Below are positions 34,771 through 44,921 of a stretch of DNA of 64,000 nucleotides, one piece after another; position 1 is the first letter of the stretch; each line of letters opens with the position of its first letter. The notes below the pieces were generated by a model, which was not told where the DNA came from, did no database searches, and saw only the letters and a program-made list of their open reading frames with translations. Source of the stretch: Mannheimia varigena. GTDB lineage: Bacteria; Pseudomonadota; Gammaproteobacteria; Enterobacterales; Pasteurellaceae. Made by a program: the position numbers and the translations under genes. The stretch is taken from assembly GCF_013377235.1 (NCBI RefSeq), contig NZ_CP016226.1:1-64000 (forward strand), given 5' to 3'.

Positions 34771-37683
34771 ATGTTTGTAGTTGGTCAGCGTTGGCTAAGT
34801 GAATCGGAAAATAATTTAGGTTTAGGCATGGTTATGGCGGTGGATCATCGCACCGTAACCATCAATTTCCCGGCTGCGGAGGAGGAGCGAGTGTATGCGA
34901 TTTCCGTTGCTCCATTAACTCGAGTGCAGTTTCAAGCGGGCGATAGAATTAGTTGTGTGGAAGGCTGGCAGCTTGATGTGACGGACGTGGTGGAAAATCA
35001 AGGTGTGGCGATCTATTTAGGAAAGCGTGCCGACAACGGTGAAGACGCCGTGTTGCCTGAAATGCAGCTCGATCACAAAATCAGTTTTAGCAAACCGCAA
35101 GATAGACTTTTCTCCGCCCAAATTGACCGTAGCGACCGTTTCGCCTTGCGTTTTAAGGCATTGCAGCACCAACAAGCCCAATATCAATCGCCATTACGAG
35201 GCCTGCGTGGCATTCGGGCGAGCCTGATTCCGCACCAATTACATATCGCCAAAGAGGTGGGGCAACGCCTTGCCCCTCGTGTGTTGCTGGCGGATGAAGT
35301 GGGCTTAGGAAAAACCATTGAAGCCGGCATGATTTTGCAGCAGCAACTGTTTTCGGGCAGAGTGGAGCGTGTGCTCGTGCTCGTGCCGGAAAGTCTGCAA
35401 CATCAATGGCTGGTGGAAATGCTCCGCCGCTTCAATCTCAAATTTTCGCTATTTGATGAAGAGCGTTGTGCCGATTTTGATAAAGAGGACGAAAACGGCG
35501 ATGATGCGAGCGAAAATCCGTTTGAGAGCGAATCTTTGGTGATTACCTCACTCAACTGGCTGGAAACCGCTCCGGCTAGAGCAAAACAGGTGCTGGCGGC
35601 AGAGTGGGATTTGTTGATTGTTGATGAAGCTCACCATTTGGAGTGGTCGGAGAGCGAACCCTCTATCGGCTATCAATTTGTGGAAAGTTTGGCGAAGCAG
35701 ATTCCGTCTGTACTGCTTTTAACTGCAACACCAGAGCAGCTGGGGCAAGAGAGCCATTTCGCCCGTTTAGCGTTGTTAGATGCAGACCGTTTTTATAGCT
35801 ACGATGAATTTGTGGTGGAGCAGTCGCAATATCAGCCGGTGGCAGATGCGGTTGCTACGCTCTTGAGCGATAAACCGCTGACCAATGATGAACAAAATGC
35901 GATTGCGGAGCTGTTGAGCGAGCAGGATACCGAGCCGATGTTCCGTGCGATTAATAGCAAAAAATCGGACGAAAATGACCGCTTGCAAGCGCGCCAAGAG
36001 TTGATTAGTGAGCTGATTGACCGCCACGGCACCAGCCGAGTGCTTTTCCGCAATACTCGCCAAGGGGTGAAAGGTTTCCCACACCGTGAATATCACCAAA
36101 TCAGCTTGGAAATGCCGAAGCAATATGCGAATGCGTTAAAAGTGATGTCGATGATGGGCGGCTTAAATCAGGGCGATTTGCTCTATCCGGAGCGTTTATT
36201 CCAGCGAATGAATCCAAATGCGAAATGGGCGGAGTTCGACCCTCGCATTGAGTGGCTGATAACTTTCTTGAAAAATCATCGTGATGAAAAAGTGCTGGTG
36301 ATTTGTAAGCAAGCGGATACCGCCATTGCGTTAGAGCAGATTTTGCGTGAGCGTGAGGGCATTCGCTCCGCCGTGTTCCACGAAAAAATGTCGATTGTCG
36401 AGCGTGATAAAGCGGCGGCTTATTTTGCTCAACAGGAAGATGGGGCTCAGGTGCTGATTAGCTCAAGCATTGGTTCGGAAGGGTGAAATTTCCAATTCGC
36501 CAAAGATTTGGTGCTGTTTAACTTGCCGGATAATCCTGATTTGTTGGAACAGAGCATTGGGCGATTAGACCGTATCGGGCAGAAAAACAATATTCAAATT
36601 TATGTGCCGTGCTTCAACCATTCCGCCCAACAAATGCTGGCGGAGTGGTATCACAAAGGCTTAAATGCGTTTGAAGAAACCTGTCCGATGGGAACTGCGA
36701 TTTTCCGTGAATTTGGCGAAGAATTACAACATTTCGTGCAAAATCCTGAACTTTCCGAGCAATTCGGCGACTTTTTAGCGAAAACCCATAAACGCCAACA
36801 GCAGTTAAAAGCGGAGTTGGAAAAAGGACGAGATCGTTTATTGGAGATCAACTCCAACGGTGGCGAGGCAGCTCAAGAACTGGCGAATGCGATTGCGAAG
36901 GAAGATAACAATCCGCACCTTGTGAATTTTGCCTTAAATCTGTTTGATGTGATTGGCGTGGAGCAGGAAGATTTGGGCGAAGAGAGCATTGTGATTAGCC
37001 CAACCGGGCATATGCTTGTGCCGGATTTCCCGGGGCTGTCGGAAGATGGTACAACCATTACCTTTAACCGTGAATTAGCCTTAATGCGTGAAGAGCTCGA
37101 ATTCCTGACTTGGGATCACCCGATGATCCGAAACGGTATTGATTTAATCACTTCTGGCGATATCGGCAAATCAGCTATTTCGCTGCTGATTAATAAAGCC
37201 TTGCCTGCAGGAACGCTATTGTTAGAAGCGATTTATGTGGTAGAAACCCAAGCCCCGAAAGGTTTGAATTTAACCCGCTTCTTACCGCCAACACCAATTC
37301 GTATTTTGGTGGATAACAAAGGCAACAACATCGCTCCACAAGTACCATTCGCAGGGCTGGAACGCCAGCTCAAGCCAGTGAATAAACAGATGGCAAACAA
37401 AATTGCGAAAATGGCACGGGCGGACATTGAAAAGCTAATTAAAGCGAGTGAAAAAGCGGTATTGCCTGAGGTTCAACATATCATTGAAACCGCAAAATTT
37501 GAGGCAAATAGCAAATTAAAAGCAGAATTACACCGCTTGGAAGCCCTAAAAATGGTGAATAAAAATATCCGATCCGATGAAGTGGAAGCCCTTGAGCAGC
37601 AACTAAACGCAAGCCTCGCCCAAATTGAGTTGGCGAACTATCGTTTGGATAGTTTGAGGGTGATTGTGAGTAATAAAGAGTAA
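34771..37683 (+). pseudogene. rapA: RNA polymerase recycling ATPase RapA, interrupted by in-frame TGA
   Basis: RapA (HepA) is a Swi2/Snf2-type ATPase that recycles RNA polymerase. The frame from 34771 to 37683 spans 970 codons, the size of E. coli RapA (968), but codon 572 (36484-36486) is TGA. It occupies the arginine position in the conserved motif GSEGRNFQFA, as expected from a single CGA to TGA change. Upstream are Walker A ADEVGLGKT, DEAH in VDEAHHLEW and LLLTATPEQ. Downstream in the same frame are motif VI QSIGRLDRIGQ and the full C-terminal domain. A product ending at 36486 would lack motifs V and VI. rluA follows after 15 nt, as in E. coli. Confidence 0.88.
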
Positions 37684-37698
37684 TTAAGTAAAAATAGT

Positions 37699-38367
37699 AT
37701 GGCATTAATTGAATATCATCCGCCGCTTGAGCCTTTTTTGAATGAGGTTTATCGGGATAATCATATTTTAGTTTTAAACAAGCCGAGTGGTTTACTTTCT
37801 GTGCCGGGTAGTCAGCCTGAATATTATGACAGTGCAATGACCCGAGTGCAGAAAAAATATGGCTTTACCGAGCCGGCTCACCGTTTGGATATGGCAACAA
37901 GCGGTATTATTTTGTTCGCACTTAGCAAAGCAGCGGAAAAAGAGCTGAAGCGTCAATTTCGTGATCGTGAGCCGAAAAAGCACTATATTGCGTTACTTTG
38001 GGGCAAATTAGGCGAGAAAGTGGGCGAAACGGGCGAAATGAATTTTCCGTTGATTTGTGATTGGGAAAATCGCCCTCGTCAGAAAATTTGCTATGAGCGA
38101 GGCAAAAAAGCGATTACCCATTATGAAGTGTTGGCTCATAACCCGAATAATACCACACGAGTGAAGCTCACGCCGATTACCGGGCGTTCGCACCAGTTGC
38201 GAGTGCATAGTTTGGCGTTAGGGCACCCGATTATCGGCGATAAATTCTATGCGAATCTGCTGGCGAAAAGCCTTGCCCCTCGTTTATGTTTACACGCTGC
38301 TTCGCTCACCATCACGCACCCGATTACAGGTGAAGTGATGACCTTTACCGCCGAGCCGGAATTTTAG
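37699..38367 (+). CDS. rluA: Pseudouridine synthase RluA (23S U746 and tRNA U32)
   Basis: RluA modifies U746 in 23S rRNA and U32 in several tRNAs. The 222-residue protein (E. coli 219) lacks an S4 domain, as expected. It has LNKPSGLLSVPG, the catalytic AHRLDMATSGIILFAL with the aspartate near residue 64, REPKKHYIA, ITGRSHQLRVHSLALGHPI and the C-terminal TITHPITGE. An exact uptake sequence (37897-37905) encodes the TSG of the catalytic motif. It probably shares a transcript with rapA. Confidence 0.94.
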   Translation: MALIEYHPPLEPFLNEVYRDNHILVLNKPSGLLSVPGSQPEYYDSAMTRVQKKYGFTEPAHRLDMATSGIILFALSKAAEKELKRQFRDREPKKHYIALLWGKLGEKVGETGEMNFPLICDWENRPRQKICYERGKKAITHYEVLAHNPNNTTRVKLTPITGRSHQLRVHSLALGHPIIGDKFYANLLAKSLAPRLCLHAASLTITHPITGEVMTFTAEPEF

Positions 38368-38919
38368 TTATTTGAGCAAACTACGGTAATACGCCCAATC
38401 AAAATATTGCCCCGGGTCGATTTTTCGTTCTGGGGCAATATTACTGTGGCCGGTAATTCGCTCATCGGTAATTTGCGGATAATTCGCTTGAATTGCCTTG
38501 GTTAAACTCGCCAAAGCTCGATACTGCGCTTTGGTAAAGGGTTGATTATTGCTCCCCTCCAACTCAATACCAATCGAAAATTCGTTGCACTTTTCTCGTC
38601 CTTTAAAACAAGAGACGCCAGCGTGCCACGCCATATCCTCAAAATTCACATATTGGGTAATTTTTCCCTTGCGATTAATTAAGCAGTGGGCGGAAACCCG
38701 AAGATCTTTAATTTCTTCAAAATAGGGGTGAGCAGTGGGATCGAGCTTTCCTTGAAAGAACAAATCGATGAAATTCCCACCAAATTCTTCCGGTGGCAGG
38801 CTGATGTAGTGAATAACGAGCAGCGAAATATCATTTTCATTCGGGCGTTGGCTAAAATGTGGCGAGGGCACTTGCTTTTGGTGGATTAAGCAACCCTGTT
38901 CAATTTTCAATTTTGGCAT
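38368..38919 (-). CDS. ampD: 1,6-anhydro-N-acetylmuramyl-L-alanine amidase AmpD
   Basis: AmpD is the cytoplasmic zinc amidase that recycles anhydromuropeptides, the inducing signal for AmpC-type beta-lactamases. The 183-residue protein (E. coli 183) has no signal peptide. The zinc ligands are apparent as VIHYISLPP (histidine near residue 37) and GHSNIAPERKIDPG (histidine near 157 and aspartate near 167). EFSIGIELEG and FDWAYYRSLL are also conserved. It is convergent with rluA, with adjacent stops, and divergent from rlmJ. Confidence 0.94.
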   Translation of the reverse strand: MPKLKIEQGCLIHQKQVPSPHFSQRPNENDISLLVIHYISLPPEEFGGNFIDLFFQGKLDPTAHPYFEEIKDLRVSAHCLINRKGKITQYVNFEDMAWHAGVSCFKGREKCNEFSIGIELEGSNNQPFTKAQYRALASLTKAIQANYPQITDERITGHSNIAPERKIDPGQYFDWAYYRSLLK

Positions 38920-38978
38920 AGTCTAAAAAGGGCGAATGGGGTAAAATTAGGCACATTTTACTAGAAAACGAGAAGAAT

Positions 38979-39821
38979 ATGTTAAGTTATCGCCATAGTT
39001 TCCACGCCGGCAACCACGCTGACGTGCTAAAGCACATTGTCCAATTATTGATTTTGCGTGCTTTAAAAGAGAAAGAGAAAGGATTTTTATACCTCGACAC
39101 TCATTCGGGCGTGGGGCGTTATAGCTTGTTGAGCTATGAATCGGAAAAAACAGGGGAATATTTAGAGGGCGTGGCTCGCTTATGGGAGCGTGAAGATTTA
39201 CCCGAAGAAGTCGCTTTGTATATTGATGAGTTGAAGAAAATCAACCGTGGAGGAAAACTCAAATATTACGCCGGCTCGCCGCTTTTAGCGGTTCAGCAGT
39301 TGCGTGAACAAGACCGAGCGATTTTAACTGAGCTTCACCCGAACGATTTTCCGCTATTACGCCAAGAATTTGCTAAAGCGAAAAACGTGCAAACCAAGCG
39401 TGAAAACGGTTTCCAGCAGCTAAAAGCCGCTTTACCGCCGAAAGAACGCCGTGGTTTTGTGTTGATCGACCCTCCTTATGAATTAAAAGAAGATTACGAA
39501 TTAGTGGTGAAAGCGATTGAAGAGGGCTACAAACGTTTTGCCACCGGCGTGTATGCCATTTGGTATCCGGTGGTGCTTCGCCAACATACTAAACGCATTG
39601 TGCGTGGTTTGCAGGAAACGGGCATTCGCAAAATTCTGCAAATTGAACTTGCTGTTCGCCCAGACAGCGATCAACGAGGAATGACCGCAAGCGGAATGAT
39701 TGTGATCAACCCACCTTGGCAGCTTGAGGCTCAAATGAAGAAAATTCTGCCATATTTAACGGACGTGCTAGTGCCGGAAGGAACAGGCTCTTGGGCGGTG
39801 GAGTGGATTACGCCTGAGTAG
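38979..39821 (+). CDS. rlmJ: 23S rRNA (adenine-2030-N6)-methyltransferase RlmJ
   Basis: RlmJ (YhiR) methylates A2030 of 23S rRNA. It was also linked genetically to use of DNA as nutrient and to competence (ComJ). The 280-residue protein matches E. coli RlmJ (280). It has MLSYRHSFHAGNHADVLKH at the N-terminus, LDTHSGVGRY for SAM binding, and the catalytic DPPYE in FVLIDPPYELKEDY near residue 165. Its stop is 11 nt before the DUF4105 gene, so that gene may be on the same transcript. Confidence 0.93.
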   Translation: MLSYRHSFHAGNHADVLKHIVQLLILRALKEKEKGFLYLDTHSGVGRYSLLSYESEKTGEYLEGVARLWEREDLPEEVALYIDELKKINRGGKLKYYAGSPLLAVQQLREQDRAILTELHPNDFPLLRQEFAKAKNVQTKRENGFQQLKAALPPKERRGFVLIDPPYELKEDYELVVKAIEEGYKRFATGVYAIWYPVVLRQHTKRIVRGLQETGIRKILQIELAVRPDSDQRGMTASGMIVINPPWQLEAQMKKILPYLTDVLVPEGTGSWAVEWITPE

Positions 39822-39832
39822 GTAATGTCGCA

Positions 39833-40870
39833 ATGAAGAAAAATAGATTTTTTTATTGGCTATTTCAATGTTGTACTGCTATTTTTGTGCTAGTCAGTAA
39901 TATTTGGCTTAGTTTAGCACTGTGGGTACACAAACCTTTTGGTTCGATTATGACTTGGGTAGTCATAATTTTTTGGATTGTGCTAACTTGTAGCTTGATT
40001 GGATTATATATTAAACGTGTTATTTTTAGCCGTAAAACAGATATTTTTATCTATTTGGGTTGCTTATCTATCGGGCTGATTTGGTTTTTCAGTATGCAGC
40101 CACAAAATTATCGTGAGTGGGATCCTGAAGTTGCTAAAGTAATGACATATCAGAAAAACGGAAATCTTATTCAAGTAGACAATGTGAGAAATTTTCATTG
40201 GCGAAATTTACGAGATTATGACGTTATTTGGGAAAGTCGCAAGTACGATTTAGATAAAATTGAAACCTTTGATTTAATTCTTTCCGATTGGGGATTAAAG
40301 AAAATCGTACATACTATGGTAAGTTTTGGTTTTAGCGATGGACAACGTATTAGCTTTTCTATTGAAATTCGCAAAGAGAAAGGCGAAAGTTTTTCTGCAA
40401 TAGGCGGCTTTTTCCGTCAATTTGAATTGGGTTTTGTCGCAGGCGATGAATTAGATTTACTCTATACTCGTACCAATATTCGTGGCGAAGATGTTTATAT
40501 TTATCCGGTTCGCTTATCTAAAGAGGCTATCCAAGAACTCTTTATTTTATATTTACAGAAAGGGCAAGATCTATCAGAAAAGCCACGTTGGTATAATACT
40601 TTAATGAGTAATTGCACTACGCTGATTTTTGATATGATGGCAAAAATTGAAATGATTCCTTTAGATTATCGTGGCGTATTATCGGGGTTACTACCTGAAT
40701 ATCTCTATGATAAAGGAGCATTAGATCATAAACATAGTTTAGCAGAGTGGAGAAATATCGCACACGCTAATCCTAAGGTTGCAGATTTTACGAATTTGGC
40801 AGAGTCTGCTACTTCTATCTATTCTCAGCTTATTCGCCGAGATTTCCCTGCAATACAGAATAAAGAGTAG
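39833..40870 (+). CDS. DUF4105/Lnb-type membrane protein
   Basis: The 345-residue protein has three predicted membrane segments in its first 95 residues, then a soluble domain of the DUF4105 type. This is the fold of the N-terminal domain of the Lnb lipoprotein N-acyltransferase, a papain/NlpC-like thiol enzyme. Candidate catalytic residues are visible: the NVRNFHWR segment, a histidine in KIVHTMVSFGF and a cysteine in MSNCTTLIFDMM. The gene is AT-rich compared with rlmJ. It ends 8 nt before the next membrane-protein gene, so the two form a small unit between rlmJ and pyrE. Enzymatic activity is inferred from family resemblance only. Confidence 0.7.
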   Translation: MKKNRFFYWLFQCCTAIFVLVSNIWLSLALWVHKPFGSIMTWVVIIFWIVLTCSLIGLYIKRVIFSRKTDIFIYLGCLSIGLIWFFSMQPQNYREWDPEVAKVMTYQKNGNLIQVDNVRNFHWRNLRDYDVIWESRKYDLDKIETFDLILSDWGLKKIVHTMVSFGFSDGQRISFSIEIRKEKGESFSAIGGFFRQFELGFVAGDELDLLYTRTNIRGEDVYIYPVRLSKEAIQELFILYLQKGQDLSEKPRWYNTLMSNCTTLIFDMMAKIEMIPLDYRGVLSGLLPEYLYDKGALDHKHSLAEWRNIAHANPKVADFTNLAESATSIYSQLIRRDFPAIQNKE

Positions 40871-40878
40871 GAGTAAAA

Positions 40879-41364
40879 ATGTTAGAATCGCTTTTTAGAA
40901 ATAGTCGTTTTCTCGTTTTGATTATTGTCATAATGAGCTTTATTGCCTCAATCCTACTCTATATTTCTTCAATTAGTATTACAGGAAATATTATTCTTGA
41001 ATTTTTCCAAGATATTCCAACCACGCCAAGTGAGGGACCACTTAAAGCAGTAAAACTATTAAAAGCACTAGATGTATTACTGATTGCGTTGGTGTTCCAA
41101 ATTATTAGCGTCGCACATTATCACTTTTTCCTTTCGAAAAATCAGGATTCAAAATCGCTTTTTTTAGAGGTTTTGCATATTGATAATTATCATGATTTAA
41201 AAATCATTATTTTACAGGTTTCTGCAATTATTTTAGCGATTGTATTTCTTGAGCAAGCTGTAGAAGTCGGTGGCTCACTAGAAACGCTTTACCTTGCGAT
41301 ATCTTTGGCTTTAGTGATTTTGTCATTGGTATTTTTAATACGGAATATGAAACATAAAGATTAA
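40879..41364 (+). CDS. Small membrane protein, YqhA/UPF0114-like
   Basis: The 161-residue protein has four hydrophobic segments: residues about 12-35, 63-85, 108-126 and 133-152. The pattern LLKALDVLLIALVFQIISV between TM1 and TM2, and a soluble loop with LFLEVLHIDNYHDLK, resemble the UPF0114 (YqhA) family, though I cannot confirm this without a profile search. It follows the DUF4105 gene by 8 nt and shares its AT-rich composition. Function unknown. Confidence 0.65.
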   Translation: MLESLFRNSRFLVLIIVIMSFIASILLYISSISITGNIILEFFQDIPTTPSEGPLKAVKLLKALDVLLIALVFQIISVAHYHFFLSKNQDSKSLFLEVLHIDNYHDLKIIILQVSAIILAIVFLEQAVEVGGSLETLYLAISLALVILSLVFLIRNMKHKD

Positions 41365-41422
41365 ACATTACATTTACAAAAATTTTAGAAAAAATAACTG
41401 CTTGTATAAAAAGGAAAACGAT

Positions 41423-42064
41423 ATGCAACAATACAAACACGACTTTATCGAATTTGCCCTTAGCCGCAATGTGCTGAAATTTGGCGAATTTACCCTAAAA
41501 TCGGGGCGAATCAGCCCTTATTTCTTCAACGCCGGTTTATTTAACACGGGGCGAGATTTAGCCAAATTAGGCGAATATTACGCCCAAGCGATTCAAGCCT
41601 CGAAAATTGATTATGATGTGTTGTTCGGGCCTGCCTACAAAGGCATTCCGATTGCAACCACTGTGGCAGTCGCTCTAGCCAATCAATTTGATGTGGATAA
41701 ACCTTGTTGTTTTAACCGCAAAGAGGCAAAAGATCATGGTGAGGGGGGCAATTTGATCGGCTCACCACTCAAAGGCAAAATTTTATTGGTGGATGATGTG
41801 ATTACCGCCGGCACGGCAATTCGGGAATCGATGGCAATTATCAACGCAAACAATGCCGAGCTTGCCGGCGTGCTGATTGCGTTAAACCGCAAAGAAAAGG
41901 GCAAAGGCGAACTTTCTGCCATTCAAGAAGTAGAGCGTGATTACGGTTGCCAAGTCTTCTCAATTGTCGGTTTTGATGATTTAGTGACTTTTATTGAAAA
42001 ATCAGAGCAATACGCCCCTTATTTGCCGAAGATGCGTGAATATCGTGAGAAATATGGGGTGTAG
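41423..42064 (+). CDS. pyrE: Orotate phosphoribosyltransferase
   Basis: PyrE converts orotate and PRPP to OMP in pyrimidine synthesis. The start at 41423 (MQQYKHDFIEFALSRNVLKFG), with AAGGAAAA upstream, gives 213 residues, the E. coli length; the extra seven codons to 41402 are not conserved. LKSGRISPYFFNAGLF is the family signature, and the PRPP loop is ILLVDDVITAGTAIRES near residues 120-136. A hairpin with T4 follows the stop. Confidence 0.96.
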   Translation: MQQYKHDFIEFALSRNVLKFGEFTLKSGRISPYFFNAGLFNTGRDLAKLGEYYAQAIQASKIDYDVLFGPAYKGIPIATTVAVALANQFDVDKPCCFNRKEAKDHGEGGNLIGSPLKGKILLVDDVITAGTAIRESMAIINANNAELAGVLIALNRKEKGKGELSAIQEVERDYGCQVFSIVGFDDLVTFIEKSEQYAPYLPKMREYREKYGV

Positions 42065-42081
42065 TAATTTTAAATAATTGT

Positions 42082-42106
42082 GGGGAGATTTTATATCTCC
42101 CCTTTT
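42082..42106 (+). terminator. Terminator after pyrE
   Basis: GGGGAGAT (42082-42089) pairs with ATCTCCCC (42095-42102) around TTTAT, followed by TTTT. It lies between convergent pyrE and ppc and may also act weakly for ppc. Confidence 0.82.
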
Positions 42107-42109
42107 AAA

Positions 42110-44749
42110 TTACCCTGTATTACGCATACCTGCCGCAATACCTGTGATAGTAATCATTAAGGCTTGCTCTAATTCAGGATTGACATTTTCGTCTTGATTA
42201 CGAATACGGTGTAATAGTTCTACTTGTAGTAGGTTGAGCGGATCGGTGTACACATTACGCAGAGCGATAGATTCTGCAATCCAAGGTAAATCTGCCATTA
42301 ATTGACCCTCGTGAGCAAGAGCCAGTACGGTTTTGAGATCGGCTTGTAATTGCGTGCGTAGTGCTTTGCCTAAACGATGCAAGTTTGGTGTGACTAAACG
42401 TTGATCGTAATATTCCGCTAACCAAATGTCTGCTTTACTGAATACCATCTCAAGCATTCCTATACGAGTTGAGAAGAACGGCCATTCACTGCACATCTCT
42501 TTTAATAGCTTTTCGTTACCATCATCAATGAGTTGCTGTAATGCTTGTCCCGCACCTAACCACGCAGGGAGCATTAAGCGGTTTTGCATCCAAGCAAAAA
42601 TCCACGGAATAGCTCTTAAACTCTCAACACCACCTTTCGGGTTACGTTTTGCAGGGCGTGAGCCAAGTGGTAAGCGAGAAAGCTCTTGCTCTGGCGTTGC
42701 GGCTCGGAAATACGGTACGAAATCAGGTTCGCCACGTACCATATTGCGGTAAATTTGGCACGAAATTTCCGAGCCTTTTGCTAATACATCTCGCCACTCT
42801 TGTTTGGGTTCTGGCGGTGGGAAAATGTTCGCTTCCAAAATCGCACTGGCGTAGAGTTCTAAACTCTCTACTGCTACCGCAGGCAAGCCCAATTTGAAGC
42901 GGATCATTTCACCTTGTTCAGTCACTCGTAAACCGTTTTTCAATGAGCGAGGTGGCTGAGAAAGTAGAGCAGCGTGAGCCGGTGCACCGCCACGTCCGAT
43001 AGTACCACCACGTCCGTGGAACAGTGTCAATTCAATGTTGTATTTTTCACTTAAATTCACTAAGGCTTCTTGAGCTCGATACTGAGCCCAACCGGCAGCT
43101 AACATTCCGGCATCTTTAGCAGAATCGGAATAGCCGATCATCACCATTTGGTAATTGTTGATCACGCCACGATACCAGCCGATATTAAATAAATCGGTCA
43201 TCACTTTTTCACTGTGATCTAAATCGCCGAGAGTTTCAAATAGTGGTGCAACAGGAATAGTGAATTTGCAACCGGCCTCTTTGAGTAATAAATGTACCGC
43301 TAGCACATCAGAGGCTTCACGAGCCATTGAAATTACATAAGCAGAAATCACGCCTTCTGGTTGCTCCGCCACGATTTTACAAGTATTTAACACCTCTTTG
43401 GTTTCAGGGCTTGGTGTCCAGTTAGTTGGTAGCAGCGGGCGACGAGAGCTCAACTCACGCACTAAGAAGGCTTGTTTATCATCTTCTGTCCAATGCGAGT
43501 AATCGCCTAAGCCAATATAGCGAGTGATTTCTGCAATCGCTATTTCGTGACGAGTGCTTTCTTGGCGAATATCCAGGCGTGATAATCCTAAGCCAAAGCA
43601 GCTCACACGGCGTAAACAATCTAATAGTGCACCGTTTGCGATAATCCGCATACCACAGGCTTGTAAGGATTCGTAACAATCAAACAGAGGCTGCCAAAGT
43701 TGGTTATCCGAAGTTAAAATTTCAGTTTCATCAATAGTTGATATTTTATCTTCCAAGAGTTCCGCATAGTAAATTTCAGTATTAGCTAATTTTTGGCGTA
43801 ATGCTTTCAGTACGACACGGTATGGCTCTAAATGTTCGCCATATTTTGTACGAAAAGCGAGTGTACATTGTGTAATAGATAATTCTTCGGTAAGGTGTTT
43901 AATATCTTCTAAAAATAACTCAGCTGCTTTCCAACGGTTCATTCTTAATACACGGCGAGTAGTTTCAGCCGTTACAAACGGATTACCATCACGGTCACCG
44001 CCCATCCAAGAAGAGAAGCGAACAGGAGCAAGGCTAACGGGGTATTGCACTCCGAAATGTTTCTCTAAATAGAAATTAAGTTGGCGGCAGAATTCAGGTA
44101 CAGCAGTCCATAGACTGTTTTCAATCACGGCCATACCACCTTTGGCTTCATCAACCGGTGTTGGACGTTGTGTTCTAATTTCATTGGTGTGCCAAGCTAA
44201 CGCAATCAGTTGCATTAAACGGCGTTTGATTTTGTAACTTTCCGCTTCGGTTAAGTCATCGTGCTCTAATAAATCTAAACATTTATTAATTTCAACGTGC
44301 TTATGTCCAAGCGAACGGCGAGTGACTTCAGTTGGGTGAGCAGTGAGCACCAAATCAATCATTAGGCTTTCAACCGTTTTGATCACTTTTTCAACAGGAA
44401 TATTGTGTGATTTTAAGCGAAGGAAAAGTGAATCTAAGGAACGGCTTCCTAGTGAGTTATTAATATGATGACGAGAAACTGTTTGATGCTGTTCAGCAAT
44501 ATTAGTGAGGTTTAAAAAGTGGCTGAAGGCACGAGCAACAGGTAATACATCATCATTAGAGATATTAGCGAGCTTTTCTAATAATTGTTCACGTGCAGAT
44601 TCATCGCCAGAGCGTGAATTTCTTGATAATATGCGAATGCTCTCAATCAAATCAAGAATATAATCTCCCTGTGCATCACGGATAGTTTCACCTAAAAACT
44701 CTCCTAACATCTGAATATTATGGTGTATGCTTGAATATGGCTGAATCAT
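42110..44749 (-). CDS. ppc: Phosphoenolpyruvate carboxylase
   Basis: Ppc carboxylates PEP to oxaloacetate, the main anaplerotic reaction. The 879-residue protein (E. coli 883) has the catalytic histidine in VLTAHPTEVTRRS near residue 137. The second signature is LFHGRGGTIGRGGAPAH near residue 580, with MIGYSDSAKDAGM before it, and the C-terminus ends in GIAAGMRNTG as in all active enzymes. AGGAA precedes the ATG. It is divergent from the FKBP gene with 172 bp between them. Confidence 0.97.
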   Translation of the reverse strand: MIQPYSSIHHNIQMLGEFLGETIRDAQGDYILDLIESIRILSRNSRSGDESAREQLLEKLANISNDDVLPVARAFSHFLNLTNIAEQHQTVSRHHINNSLGSRSLDSLFLRLKSHNIPVEKVIKTVESLMIDLVLTAHPTEVTRRSLGHKHVEINKCLDLLEHDDLTEAESYKIKRRLMQLIALAWHTNEIRTQRPTPVDEAKGGMAVIENSLWTAVPEFCRQLNFYLEKHFGVQYPVSLAPVRFSSWMGGDRDGNPFVTAETTRRVLRMNRWKAAELFLEDIKHLTEELSITQCTLAFRTKYGEHLEPYRVVLKALRQKLANTEIYYAELLEDKISTIDETEILTSDNQLWQPLFDCYESLQACGMRIIANGALLDCLRRVSCFGLGLSRLDIRQESTRHEIAIAEITRYIGLGDYSHWTEDDKQAFLVRELSSRRPLLPTNWTPSPETKEVLNTCKIVAEQPEGVISAYVISMAREASDVLAVHLLLKEAGCKFTIPVAPLFETLGDLDHSEKVMTDLFNIGWYRGVINNYQMVMIGYSDSAKDAGMLAAGWAQYRAQEALVNLSEKYNIELTLFHGRGGTIGRGGAPAHAALLSQPPRSLKNGLRVTEQGEMIRFKLGLPAVAVESLELYASAILEANIFPPPEPKQEWRDVLAKGSEISCQIYRNMVRGEPDFVPYFRAATPEQELSRLPLGSRPAKRNPKGGVESLRAIPWIFAWMQNRLMLPAWLGAGQALQQLIDDGNEKLLKEMCSEWPFFSTRIGMLEMVFSKADIWLAEYYDQRLVTPNLHRLGKALRTQLQADLKTVLALAHEGQLMADLPWIAESIALRNVYTDPLNLLQVELLHRIRNQDENVNPELEQALMITITGIAAGMRNTG

Positions 44750-44921
44750 AAAAAATTCCTATGGTAAATATAAATTAAACTAAGTCTAAATATGCCTAAA
44801 ATAGGTATAAATAGCAAATAGATTTAATTAAAAATTTGAATTAAATGATCAAAAGCAAAAAAATTGTTGTCTAATCTGAAACAGGCAACCTAATGCCTTT
44901 TTATCACAAGAGAGGGATCTG

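Noticed and set aside
35776..36123. 115-aa ORF antisense to rapA
   Set aside because: It is a shadow of the rapA frame, which shows continuous protein similarity across the region.
36508..37683. Separate gene for a short helicase C-terminal protein
   Set aside because: The frame is continuous with the upstream rapA half, begins at an internal GTG without a Shine-Dalgarno, and lacks the ATPase core; it is the distal part of interrupted rapA.
37481..37837. 118-aa ORF antisense across the rapA-rluA junction
   Set aside because: Both flanking genes are well supported on the other strand. The translated sequence is low-information, with no start signal.
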